Shown here one piece after another: positions 38,034 to 47,445 of a stretch of 64,000 nt of DNA (within the stretch, counting starts at the first letter, position 1; every line of letters starts with the position of its first letter). The notes beneath the pieces were generated by a model, which made no database searches, was not told the DNA's origin, and worked only from the letters and a program-made list of their open reading frames with translations. This DNA is from Echinarachnius parma (Eukaryota; Echinodermata; Echinoidea; Clypeasteroida; Echinarachniidae). The position numbers and the translations under genes were made by a program. The stretch covers positions 1 through 64,000 of the forward strand of contig JBAMJV010003836.1 of NCBI GenBank assembly GCA_037951105.1. The letters are read 5' to 3'.

Positions 38034-38566
38034 AATTTCACGCCCAAAAATACAAAAGCTCCCTACTGTGGGAGGGGGACACCCCCTCCCACACCCTCCC
38101 CCGCTCGGTCGCTTCGCTTCCTCGCAATGTCTCCCCTACACTTTTGAGAAATTGTTGACGCCCTTGATTAGTTTCATGGGAGCCCAATGCCCTAGACTTT
38201 ATCGATGGCTCTATAGTATACATGATCACGTGGATCCATCTCATGCAAGGCTCAGTCTTTTCCTCGCTATGCCCTTTAAAAATACGTTATGAGTAGGTTC
38301 ACTATTTTATACAATTTTAACACCCATGCTAAGAGCAAATGTCTGAAATCTAAAAGCTTCCGGGTCTCCGCCCCCTGGACCCCCATTATTGTCCCCAAAA
38401 GTGGGTGCCCCCCAAAGTCAGGTCTTCGAGCCATCAAGACACTTTCAATGAGCGCATAATAAAACTTCCGGGCATGCCAATGTGGGGCTTTTAGCTCTCT
38501 CAGTGGTCACTCTGGAAAATTTTTCAAATTTCGCCCCCAATCTCAAAAACGGATCGACACCCCTGA
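38034..38566. repeat. junction sequence between duplication copies
   Basis: Not shared between A and B ends. Contains GC-rich CCCCCTCCCACACC-type words and blocks also present at 1985-2310, so a dispersed repeat sits at the duplication breakpoint. Confidence 0.6.
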
Positions 38567-38614
38567 CCCATATGCGCTCCTCCTGTACTGCTGATGTTGG
38601 TTAAAGATGCAGAG

Positions 38615-39948
38615 GCTGATCAGACAGGTGTAGGAGTTGCACTTCAAAAGCTTACCACAGAGACCAGCGGTAGACGTACACTCTCCGCCATCTTGCAAAA
38701 TATTATCAAAAACCGGGCAAACAAGAAACCACTCTGGCGGAGAGTGTTTGCAAAATTCATCTAAAATTATAATGTATTGCTGTATCATATTTATAAATAA
38801 ATAGTTAATAATACAACCCATCCGACACATGATTTATGTTGTTTTTTTGTTGTTGAAATATTATAATTTAAATACACATGTTTCTACATCGTATCATCTG
38901 CGTGGATGTGTGATGAACATTATTCGTTTTTATCCTCTACAACTCACATTGTGATGAATGATCAGCACATTGTGGAGTAATTTATTGCTGGGCATGTGTA
39001 AGACTTAATAAATGAATGAATGCATGCATGAATGAATGAACGAATGAATGAATGAATTAATTAATTAATACATAATGAAATGAATAAATGGATAAAATTA
39101 ACATTCATGTCATTTATGAAGAATTCATGAATTGACTGTTCAATTGATAACTCAAAGTTAATTATGAATAACGCAACAAATAAACAAATACCAAAATAAA
39201 GAATCTCAATATAACTTCAAGGAACATTAAACAATCTAGAAATACAAAGGACTATCAATATTTGGAACTTATATAATCATAATAAATACATATACATTTT
39301 AAGTACAGTTTTGAATTATTGAAAGCAGCACAAAACCACAAGCATTGAAATACATCAATAAAAGACTCGCAAACATCGAGCATGTTGTATTGTAAATCGA
39401 CATGACTCCAACATAAATGTTCAAGTAGCTAGCTTCACTGGAACCAACTTCCATTTTGAGATTGGGAATGTGCCCTCCTATAATATTTGAGAATAATCAA
39501 CAAGATAATTAATGCGACAAAGTATACAATAGCAAATGAGCAATACAATTATAGGAAGGAAGTCCATTATTTTATTCTCCCAAATCCCCATACATCACAG
39601 CCATAATTTCCCACGCCAGTGGAAAACCCAGGTTCTGCCACTGGCCCCTACACATTTACAAACGGATACTTTTCTACTCTGTATCAACATTTTGCCCTTC
39701 CGATGTCTTCCGGTTTTCACCAAAACAAGTAATCATACCCATATGAAGCAGAATCTAAAAAGTGTCACTATTGGTATTACAGTAAACCTAGACATAAGCT
39801 CTGACGTAGTCCTATGTTATAGAGGGTCGAAGGAAGTTTATAAGCCTATTTTCAAGATATTAACCGAGGCGTTGGCAAGAGTGTCTTCAAACGCACCATT
39901 TACATATTCTGATGTCAATGAGTGCATGGTAAACACGTTTTATAACTT
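38615..39948. other. duplicated non-coding flank, copy B
   Basis: Matches 29403-30711, with (GAAT)n at about 39008-39058. A 39-bp segment near 39840 (TATAAGCCTATTTTCAAG) is missing in copy A. No gene. Confidence 0.6.
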
Positions 39949-39954
39949 TATAAG
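39949..39954 (+). promoter_or_regulatory. TATA-like box of lectin gene B
   Basis: TATAAG 39 bp before the ATG, same context as in copy A. Confidence 0.45.
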
Positions 39955-39992
39955 CCCAGATCGACTCTACTAACATACAAGACATTGTTAAG

Positions 39993-42900
39993 ATGGCTTC
40001 GTCTTCATGTGGTGGTTTCCTCCTTCTATTGGTAGCAGTGTTCAGTGTGTCGTCCATCATGGTGCCTGGTGCTCAGGCTGGGGGATGCAGCTGCCCTCCG
40101 CTCTGGACAGCTTTTGGGGACAATTGCTACAGGTAAGGAGGCTTCCATGTTTTTCAACGTTACCACATGAAACGTCATCTGAGCGCATACAAGAGTGCAC
40201 TAGTACAAAAGCGGGTTATGTAACCGCTGCTGTTGAATCTGCTGCTATGTCAGTGGTTACGTAACCCTCTTTGGTCGTGCACGCTCAAATGACGTTTCAT
40301 ACGATATAGTTGAAAAACAGTGTTCGGTCCAAACAGCTGATAGTGGTTTCAAAATATTGATTATTTCCATTATTAGTGATACCGATCCGGCTGCTTTTTA
40401 GTTGGATCGGTTCAGTGTGCGTTGCCTCCGATATGGCCAATCGAAACATTTAGGCCCGGATTCACAAAGGAGGTTTGTGTAAACCATGGGTTAAACCATG
40501 GTCTACATCCATGGAGTGCCACTTGTAAACTGATGGAGAAAGAATGTAAGCTCCTTACTTGTTAACAATGTTGATGGTACACATTTGTACAAACCTCCTT
40601 TGTAAATCCGGGCCTTTGAATCGGCTCCGACTGATCGGGGACGATTCTACCATGTCTACCCTGACTGGAAACCAGTCGGATCGGGTCGAGTCGGCCCTAA
40701 GTGCGTTTGGCCTTTATATTCGTACGAAGAAGGGAAAGAGATAGGGCCCCGTTGTAGTAAGAGATACAATGGATTGTAAGTTACAATTAATTGTAAGTCA
40801 GAATATTTCCGGATTTCAACCAATTTAATTTGCGCATTAGTCACGTGATCTGACTAACAACAAATTTCAACTCACAATTTATTGTATCTCTTTCTGCAAC
40901 GGGGCCCTGTGGTAAAAGAAAATAGAAAATCGGGCAAAATATTTAGAAAATCGAGGAGAAAATGTTTGTAGTTGTAGTAGAGGTGGTCGTGTCAGTATTG
41001 GTGATGTTGTTAATGTTATTGTTGCTGTTCTTGTTTTTGGTGGTGGTGGTGGTTGTGGTGGTTGTGATGTTAGTGGGGCTGGTCGTGTTTGTGAGTCAAG
41101 AATTGTTCGTTGTTGCATATATATAATAATTATATACATGTATTGTAACATCATTTTATATAACGAGCCAGTGGCGTATAGCTACGGGGGCATAATTTGA
41201 CAAAACATAACAGGGTAATCTGTGGAAAAGTAAATAAATACCTAAGGTGTGCCTCCTCCAATCCCCCCCCCCCCCCAAAAAAAAAAAATATATATATATA
41301 AATAAATAAATAAATAAAAACAAATTAGCATGCCCCCATATAGTGACTGTTACTTTATATGGCGTCCCAATGTTCAGATTCTTCGCGGCTAAGAATGTCA
41401 CGTGGCTTGACGCGGAGATGGCTTGTCGCGGGTTTTCCGTCCCGTGCGGAGAAGCGGGTTCCTCTGACGTCGTCCTAGGCCACCTGACCTCCGTCCATTC
41501 CCGAGAGGAGATGGATTTCCTGAGCGTCCTCGTGGACTCCGTTCGGAACAAGTGGGTGAGTATGAAGGACCGTATGTCGTTTTATCGAATAGGTATACTA
41601 ATGGGATCTAGTAACATTGTCCAACTCCACAAAACTTAGAACTATAATTGTTCCTTCATACCTTGTTGTATTCGTAATACCAATATATGCATAGAACAGG
41701 TGTCAGCTTTTCAAATTCCTCCTTCGTTTAAAAGATATTAACGATTGAAGTGTTCAGATTTTCAATTATCCACTGGAAAGTTATAAATCTGCACAAAGTC
41801 AGTGCAATGAGTTAGCACATATTATCACTTTGCATTTTCGCTTATTACTCGGCCATATAGAACATTAATTTATCGCGACATTTTCACACAACATTACTTA
41901 GTTGATATATCATATCACAAACATATAAATTGTATCAAGCATTCACAACAAAGTTACTAGATCCCTTTAAAGTGACTAATTATCATTGTCAAATTCAACC
42001 GGAATCACTTGGAGCTGCCACATTTCTGCTCTCTTGTCCACAGTTGTTTGGACTATGGTTGCATGAATAAAAAGGTGTTTTGATTTTCAAATGTCGCCCT
42101 GATTATGGAGATATTTATGAATGAATGGATGAAAAATGTTTCGGAACGCTTCTCGATTGTAGTAAAAATCAACGGGAAATAGGCCATAACATCCGAGGCA
42201 AAGATTTCCACTTTAAACACTAGGTTACAGTGTTTTTATCCATAAAAACTGCCACACATCATTCAGAAGAATCTTACCATAATATTGGTATATGATTGTA
42301 TTATAAAATACCACTTTTTGACAAACCTTATCACTTTAACACATTCAAATTTGCTCGTCACTAATATTGCTCGATGGCTCGATGGCGTAACTCTTTTCCG
42401 CGAAGACTTCAATATTATTTTTTTTTAGGTGTTCTAAGCCAATGGCCTACTATGGGTGGTATCCGCATATATACTGTATAGAGTTTTACCAAACATTTCT
42501 TATATTTCTGAATTTTTGACAAAATTGTTCCAGTGTCCTGTTCATTATAAATGAAGAAAATCTTTTCAAACTAAACCTGTTAATTAACGTTGCATACACT
42601 GCCGTTGCTTTGTTGGTAATAAACCTCGGGCAAGCTTCAAGTTTCCCGGAATTAAAACTCTTCTTGAATTGATATGCATATACATGTAAATAATTATGAT
42701 CGCGCAGCGGTCTATCTAATTTGATTTAACTGAATGCATTTCGCAGGTCCCGGATGGTGCGGTGCAGGTTTGGATCGGACTGAACGATAGGGACAGCGAA
42801 TCGGACTTCATGTGGAGCGATGGAACTGCAGCTGCCGGTTTCACCTACTGGGCAGCAGGCCAACCGGCCCCCAACCCAATCCATGCTGCGGGCCAGGACT

Positions 42901-42998
42901 GCGTGGTGGTCAAGCACTATAACGGATTCAAGTGGTTTGACATGGCGTGCGGGTGGGCCTTACCCGACTCCTTCGTCTGTAAGATGCCCAAGTGGTAG
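39993..42998 (+). CDS. secreted C-type lectin B, three exons
   Basis: Exons 39993-40132, 41378-41555 and 42747-42998 give 189 residues with the same phases and splice signals as gene A. Signal peptide, cysteines, WIGLNDRDSESDFMWSDG and the C-terminal FVCKMPKW are conserved. One extra codon (TAAAGF for TAAGF) and eight substitutions fall in a stretch of about 30 residues around the ligand loop: PAPNPIHAAGQD replaces PATNPNPAAWRD, and KHYNGF replaces KHTNAF. The EPN/QPD motif is absent as in A. The introns are compact and exon 3 keeps its original polypyrimidine region, so this may be the better-expressed copy (inference). Confidence 0.88.
40150..40315. repeat. inverted repeat in lectin B intron 1
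   Basis: TTTTTCAAC, ATGAAACGTCATCTGAGCG and GGTTATGTAACC are mirrored by GGTTACGTAACC, CGCTCAAATGACGTTTCAT and GTTGAAAAAC. Copy A keeps only the left arm. Confidence 0.65.
40452..40615. mobile_element. MITE M7 in lectin B intron 1, absent from A
   Basis: 164 bp with ends AGGCCCGGATTCACAAAGG and CCTTTGTAAATCCGGGCCT. Copy A has the empty site ACATTTTGAATC. The duplication is a short T run and its length is ambiguous. Confidence 0.8.
40743..40908. mobile_element. M3 MITE, intact, lectin B intron 1
   Basis: 166 bp, inverted ends AGGGCCCCGTTG and CAACGGGGCCCT. Orthologous in position to the interrupted copy at 31287-33532. Confidence 0.88.
41602..41966 (+). mobile_element. M1 MITE, lectin B intron 2
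   Basis: TGGGATCTAGTAAC to GTTACTAGATCCCT, TTAA at 41967-41970; same site as 34202-34570. Confidence 0.85.
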
Positions 42999-43253
42999 AA
43001 GACGAATTATTAAAGGCACTGCGTCACCGGATTCGGAAGTATACTCACTGGACAGCGCCATTATATAGATCTGTTCGGAACCAAACGGAATCGTGCCTGA
43101 ACGCAACTCTCATGCATAATCTTCTTACCGCATGTTATAATTATCATGACTATAATAGCTATTCAATCGCACAGCCTGTTCTTGTGTATTTCATGTCGTC
43201 TCCTGAAGCCTCTTTCACCACTCATTCGATTAGGATTAATCAGGGATCGTACA

Positions 43254-43655
43254 CGGATCGACATCCGTGGTGTTCCGGCGTGACACCGTCTTTTCGTTCA
43301 CACATTCAAGGATCACAACACGGACAAACACAGATTGAGGCTCCGGGATGATCCTTGTCATTGTCGCGTTGTTTCCGGCATCACCGTGTACAGGCCTCCG
43401 GCGTGATTGTCGCACCGCTGTGAAATCTCGTCCTCGCGGAGGACGCCGGTTTAAACACGGTGTCCACACCGAGACTACCGGAGTCGTTAGGTGACTACAC
43501 GGGACTTATACGGATATGTTTACTTTTTTCTCCCGGATCATCTTCACGATGCTGGTGTGTACACAGTGAAACCGGTAACAACACGGAATAACATATATCC
43601 CGGATCATCCATCCGTGTCCATCCGTCTTACATCCTTGAATGTGTGAAAGCGGAT
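43254..43655. repeat. CCGG-rich foldback repeat, copy B
   Basis: Counterpart of 36991-37850, with CACACATTCAAGGATCAC mirrored by ATCCTTGAATGTGTG. About 360 bp between the inverted ends. Confidence 0.55.
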
Positions 43656-43819
43656 TTTTATTTGTTTTAAGTGCGATATGACGACGCCTTATCTTCAAGA
43701 GTTCGAAATTAGATTTAATCGCGTTTGTGTTTATATATGGTCATAAAAAGGGAACATAATTATAATAAACATATTATGAGTACGTCTATTTGGGGGGCGT
43801 TAACGCACATTATCCAATA

Positions 43820-44099
43820 TAAAAAATATGCTAACGTGTTTTATTTCCATCATGTGTCTATGATATAATAGATGTGAACAATTTGTATTAACATTATTTC
43901 AATATTCATATTATATACTTAATAATTAGCACAAGAAAACAAGTGCATGAACGTTATTAATATGTCGTTCTATAGAAGTAAATAAGAATTTTGTAATTAT
44001 GATTATTATATGGTTCAAGATTCGAAATTAAAAGCGAAAGATATTAAGGTGTGCTTTTTAGGTTTTTAGTGATTTTGAGTTGATTGATTGTGTGTATGC
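43820..44099. other. AT-rich sequence, nothing recognised
   Basis: Flank of the duplication without features. Confidence 0.45.
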
Positions 44100-44201
44100 A
44101 TGATTGTGTGTTTGTGCGCGCGCGTGTGTGTGTGAGTGTGTTTTCGCGTTCGTGTGTGCGTGTATGAGTTTGTGTCATTATAATTATGTGCATGTGTACT
44201 A

Positions 44202-44259
<58 letters not shown>

Positions 44260-44285
44260 GTGTGTGTAATTGTGTGTGCATAGTG
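44100..44285. repeat. (GT)n microsatellite
   Basis: Core GT repeat about 44202-44256 with imperfect flanks. Confidence 0.95.
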
Positions 44286-44764
44286 AGATATATGGCGTCA
44301 ATGGTACTTTTGTCTTTCTATCTTACAGTTATCATTTGGAAAATCAATAGTTCTATAGTTGAGGCAAAGGGATTATTTTGAAAGTAAATAGACGGGAAAA
44401 ATGAATACAAGTACGATACAATATGTTCTGCCAAGTTGGTTAAAATTGCTACAATTAAATTCAATTAGACACAAATGAGTAAATACTGGAATCGTGCAGG
44501 CTACATAGATTTTTAAAAAATTTAAAACTTTTGAATCGTTTTATTTTAAAAATTCAACAAAAACGTTCTTATTGCCAGACCATTAGACACACTGAAATGT
44601 GTATACATCATACATTTATATTGCTATTTTATCTCGGAATAGAAGGAATAGAACAGTTTTGGAATCTGCCCATTTGGCCTTTATTACCTCTATACTATGC
44701 ATTCCATGGGCGTACAATCTGGGCACATTATTTACGGGGGGCCGAGTCGAATTTTCTCGATGGT
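44286..44764. other. gene-free sequence
   Basis: A 104-residue frame at 44531-44845 runs into a minisatellite and shows no family signature. Confidence 0.4.
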
Positions 44765-44995
44765 TTCGTCCAAAATAACACGATTTTGCCCGAATATGAG
44801 ACGATTTTGCCTGAAAATAACATGACACTACCCGAATGTAACTAGCATGATTTTGCCCATAATGTGACATTATTTTGCCCGAGAATGACATGTATTTGCC
44901 AGACTATAACATGAGTGTGCCCTAATATGAAATGATCCTCAAGGGGGGGGGGGGGGGGGGGGTGCTGCAGGCCCCCCATCCCCCCCCCCCCCCGA
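44765..44995. repeat. ~24-bp minisatellite then G/C runs
   Basis: About seven degenerate units of the type ATTTTGCCCGAAWATGACATG from 44770 to 44935, followed by G-run, GTGCTGCAGGC, and C-run (44945-44994) that can fold on each other. Confidence 0.65.
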
Positions 44996-45063
44996 GCACC
45001 CCCGCGCCCTACGCCTATGATGCATTTCGTGCATTATGACTACCGTATGTTACATGTATGCGT

Positions 45064-45430
45064 GCGCCTATGACGGGCCAAACATGACATAATTATGTAC
45101 AACTATACATCTATACATCCATGGTATAGATGTAAGGTTTTAACCAATCAGGGCGCAGGAAAGTGAGGAAACTATACAACCATGCAACTGTGCAACTATG
45201 CAACTATACATCTACTCAGAAAATACAGTATGGATGTATAGTTTTAACCAATCACAACACACGAAACTATACAACTATACATCTACTCATGCAATTATCG
45301 AACGGATGTATAGTTGTATAGTTGTATAGTTTCCTGCGCCCTGATTGGTCAAAACCGTACATCTACACCGTGGATGTATAGATTGTATAGTTGTACATAA
45401 TTATGTCATGTTTGGCCCGTCATATGCGCC
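45064..45430. mobile_element. MITE M8 with internal ACTATACAA repeats
   Basis: Ends ATGACGGGCCAAACATGAC and GTCATGTTTGGCCCGTCAT form long inverted repeats; inside, ACTATACAACTATACATCT words recur on both strands with internal hairpins. It ends about 270 bp before the mGluR-like ATG. Confidence 0.75.
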
Positions 45431-45700
45431 GCGCGGCGTCATGTTGCTATCATGCATTGTAGTGCAATGGATGCATAAATTGCATTTCTCTTCTCCAATA
45501 GCGTGCATTTACCCCAATACGCTCAGCGGCGCCACACGTCACGTACCTACACACAGCTGATCAGCTGAGATGAGTTACATTCTGGCACATGCACTACTTT
45601 ACTTTACTCGTTGGTAGTGGTGTCTATAATTGGTGCGCTTCAGTTTTGCTCATCGCAAAGTTCGGAATAATTAAACGGCTTTTAATACGAAACAAGCACC
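45431..45700 (+). promoter_or_regulatory. candidate promoter and 5' UTR of the mGluR-like gene
   Basis: More CpG-rich than its surroundings (GCGCCGCGCGGCG near 45426-45438, CGGCGCCACACGTCACG near 45530). No convincing TATA box. The ATG at 45701 sits in CACCATGG, a strong Kozak context. Confidence 0.35.
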
Positions 45701-46309
45701 ATGGCATTGGAATTATCACTGGAATTTAATAGTATTCTTCTCATTACACTGTTCTGTATTGTCGTTTCTTCGGAGAGCGCTCAAGATGTTAATTGGATTA
45801 AGAATAACTCGGCCACGATTTGGCCGGCTAACCAGGCGGTGAGGATACATGGGGATATCGTAATTGGCGGGCTGCTTCGGGTCCACCAGTCCTCGGACCA
45901 GTTCGTGTGCGGGCAACTCCTCCAGCAATCGGGCATGCAGGCCGTGGAAGCTCTGATCTACACGCTGGACCGGATCAACAATGGATCGTTCCTCCCCGGA
46001 TTTAAGATGGGCCTACTCGCGTTCGACGACTGCAACCAAGAGGCGTACTCGCTGGAGCAGTCCGTCAAGTTCGTGCGACTGCAGGACCAGCGCTTGGACT
46101 ACGCGTACGGACCGGCGCCAGGACTCGGACTTGGTGGCGCCGCCGTCAATTCGGAGCTAGTTTGCAAGAACGGGAGCGGATCGGTGGTGGAAGATCCGGC
46201 CGGGAGGTTAGGGGAGCGCGGCTCTCAGGTCATCGGTGTAGTCGGTGCATCTTCCAGCGCCTGTTCGATGCAAGTCGCAAATCTACTCAAGTTATTCAAA
46301 ATACCGCAG
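45701..46309 (+). CDS. metabotropic glutamate receptor-like, first coding exon
   Basis: 203 residues of a class C GPCR. Residues 1-27 form a signal peptide; then RIHGDIVIGGLLRVHQ, a Cys at 70, the AVEALIYTLDRINN helix, AFDDC, ALEQ-like SLEQSVKFVR, VIGVVGASSSACSMQVANLL and KLFKIPQ, all in mGluR order, forming the first part of the Venus-flytrap domain that binds the agonist outside the cell. The exon ends phase 0 at CCGCAG/GTAAG; receptors continue with ISYAST-like sequence, which I do not find, so the intron exceeds 17 kb. Aligned to mammalian mGluR1, the agonist Ser165 is kept (Ser186) but Arg78 is Ala81. The insert AYGPAPGLGLGGAAVNSE is low in complexity. Group within the family uncertain. 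Confidence 0.85.
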
Positions 46310-47130
46310 GTAAGATCGTTATTCGTTAAAAACCTGTTGCAAATGTATCATTTCATGATTAAGTAAGAATAAGAGTGTCTAGAGAATGTTTTGTTTTTGT
46401 AATGTAGTATGTGTGTGTGTTTCCTTAAAAAAGGTGTATTGTCTATGTATGTGTACTTTTATTACACAGTTTATTCCAACAGATTAACAGGGTGTGAATA
46501 TATTATGTAACTCAATAATAATATCTACATTTCTACGAAAGCTTATTTAACTAATGTTGTGTAATTTGTCTGTATTTTGCTCCTACGCCATATTTTGAAA
46601 TATTTTGAAAATATGTAGCATTATCTAAATCGCGGCTACTCAAACATTCGTTCATGAATATGTTGACAACACCATTACGTAATTCCAAAGAAGAATTTGG
46701 AGCGAAGAAGATTGAAGAAAATCTGGAAAAAAAATCATTCTGAAGCTGCTTATAATGACTATAAAGTTCCTAATTCTAACCGTAATCCTTACCCCAACCA
46801 TAATCATAATTAGGGTTAGATTTAGGAATCGGGTTGGAGTTATGATAGTATATTAGTAGTTAAATTAGCAATTTCAGAGCATGGCATACCAAAATGACAA
46901 AGTGTAAAGTGCTTTAAATGGAATACTACTACTAGGATTACGCATGTAGTTAACCCCTTGGCTTGCAGGGATAAGGATTACGCATTGCTTGTATTATTTG
47001 TTGCTACATCGGGAAACCTCAGGTATACAGTATTGTTAGTAAAGGTCGCCAGGAGCAACCTTTGTTAATAGCATAACACGTGAATGTCTGAGCGACCAGT
47101 CTATTTGATGGGGAAGTGAGAAAAGTTCCA
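46310..47130 (+). other. start of the long mGluR-like intron
   Basis: Begins with a consensus GTAAG donor. An imperfect CCTAATTCTAACCGTAATCC and GGTTAGATTTAGG pair lies at 46769-46830. No further exon. Confidence 0.6.
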
Positions 47131-47445
47131 GGGGGGTGTTTCACAAAGATCCTAAGTTGAACTTATCTCTAAGTTGGTCTTAAAAAGTATGGAAAGCCAT
47201 TAGTTTCTTTGAAGAAAAAAATGTAAAAGTCCGTTTAAAAGGCATAACATGTTGTTTCAAATCGCTAATATTTTTCTATTATCAAGGAGCCTTTATGTTC
47301 TTGATGCAACATTTATGAAAAGTCTAAAATTCTTGTTTTTTTTGCTTCGGAATATATTTTATTCCAAGGCTACTAATGGCTTTGCATAATATCTAAGTCC
47401 AACTTAGTGCTAAGTTCAACTTAGGATCTTTGTGAAACACCCCCC
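47131..47445. mobile_element. MITE M9, 315 bp
   Basis: Ends GGGGGGTGTTTCACAAAGAT and ATCTTTGTGAAACACCCCCC are perfect inverts, extended by CCTAAGTTGAACTTA-type sequence. Non-coding. Confidence 0.85.

Larger units (their letters stand above)
38567..43819 (+). repeat. segmental duplication copy B (lectin gene B)
   Basis: Direct-repeat partner of 29354-38033. Lacks the four large insertions of A; has its own 164-bp insertion at 40452. The last codons of the 51-residue repeat protein are present at its left edge without the rest of the gene. Confidence 0.88.

Noticed and set aside
39536-39973. 145-residue frame before lectin B
   Set aside because: Interrupted in the nearly identical copy A, so it is not maintained as coding.
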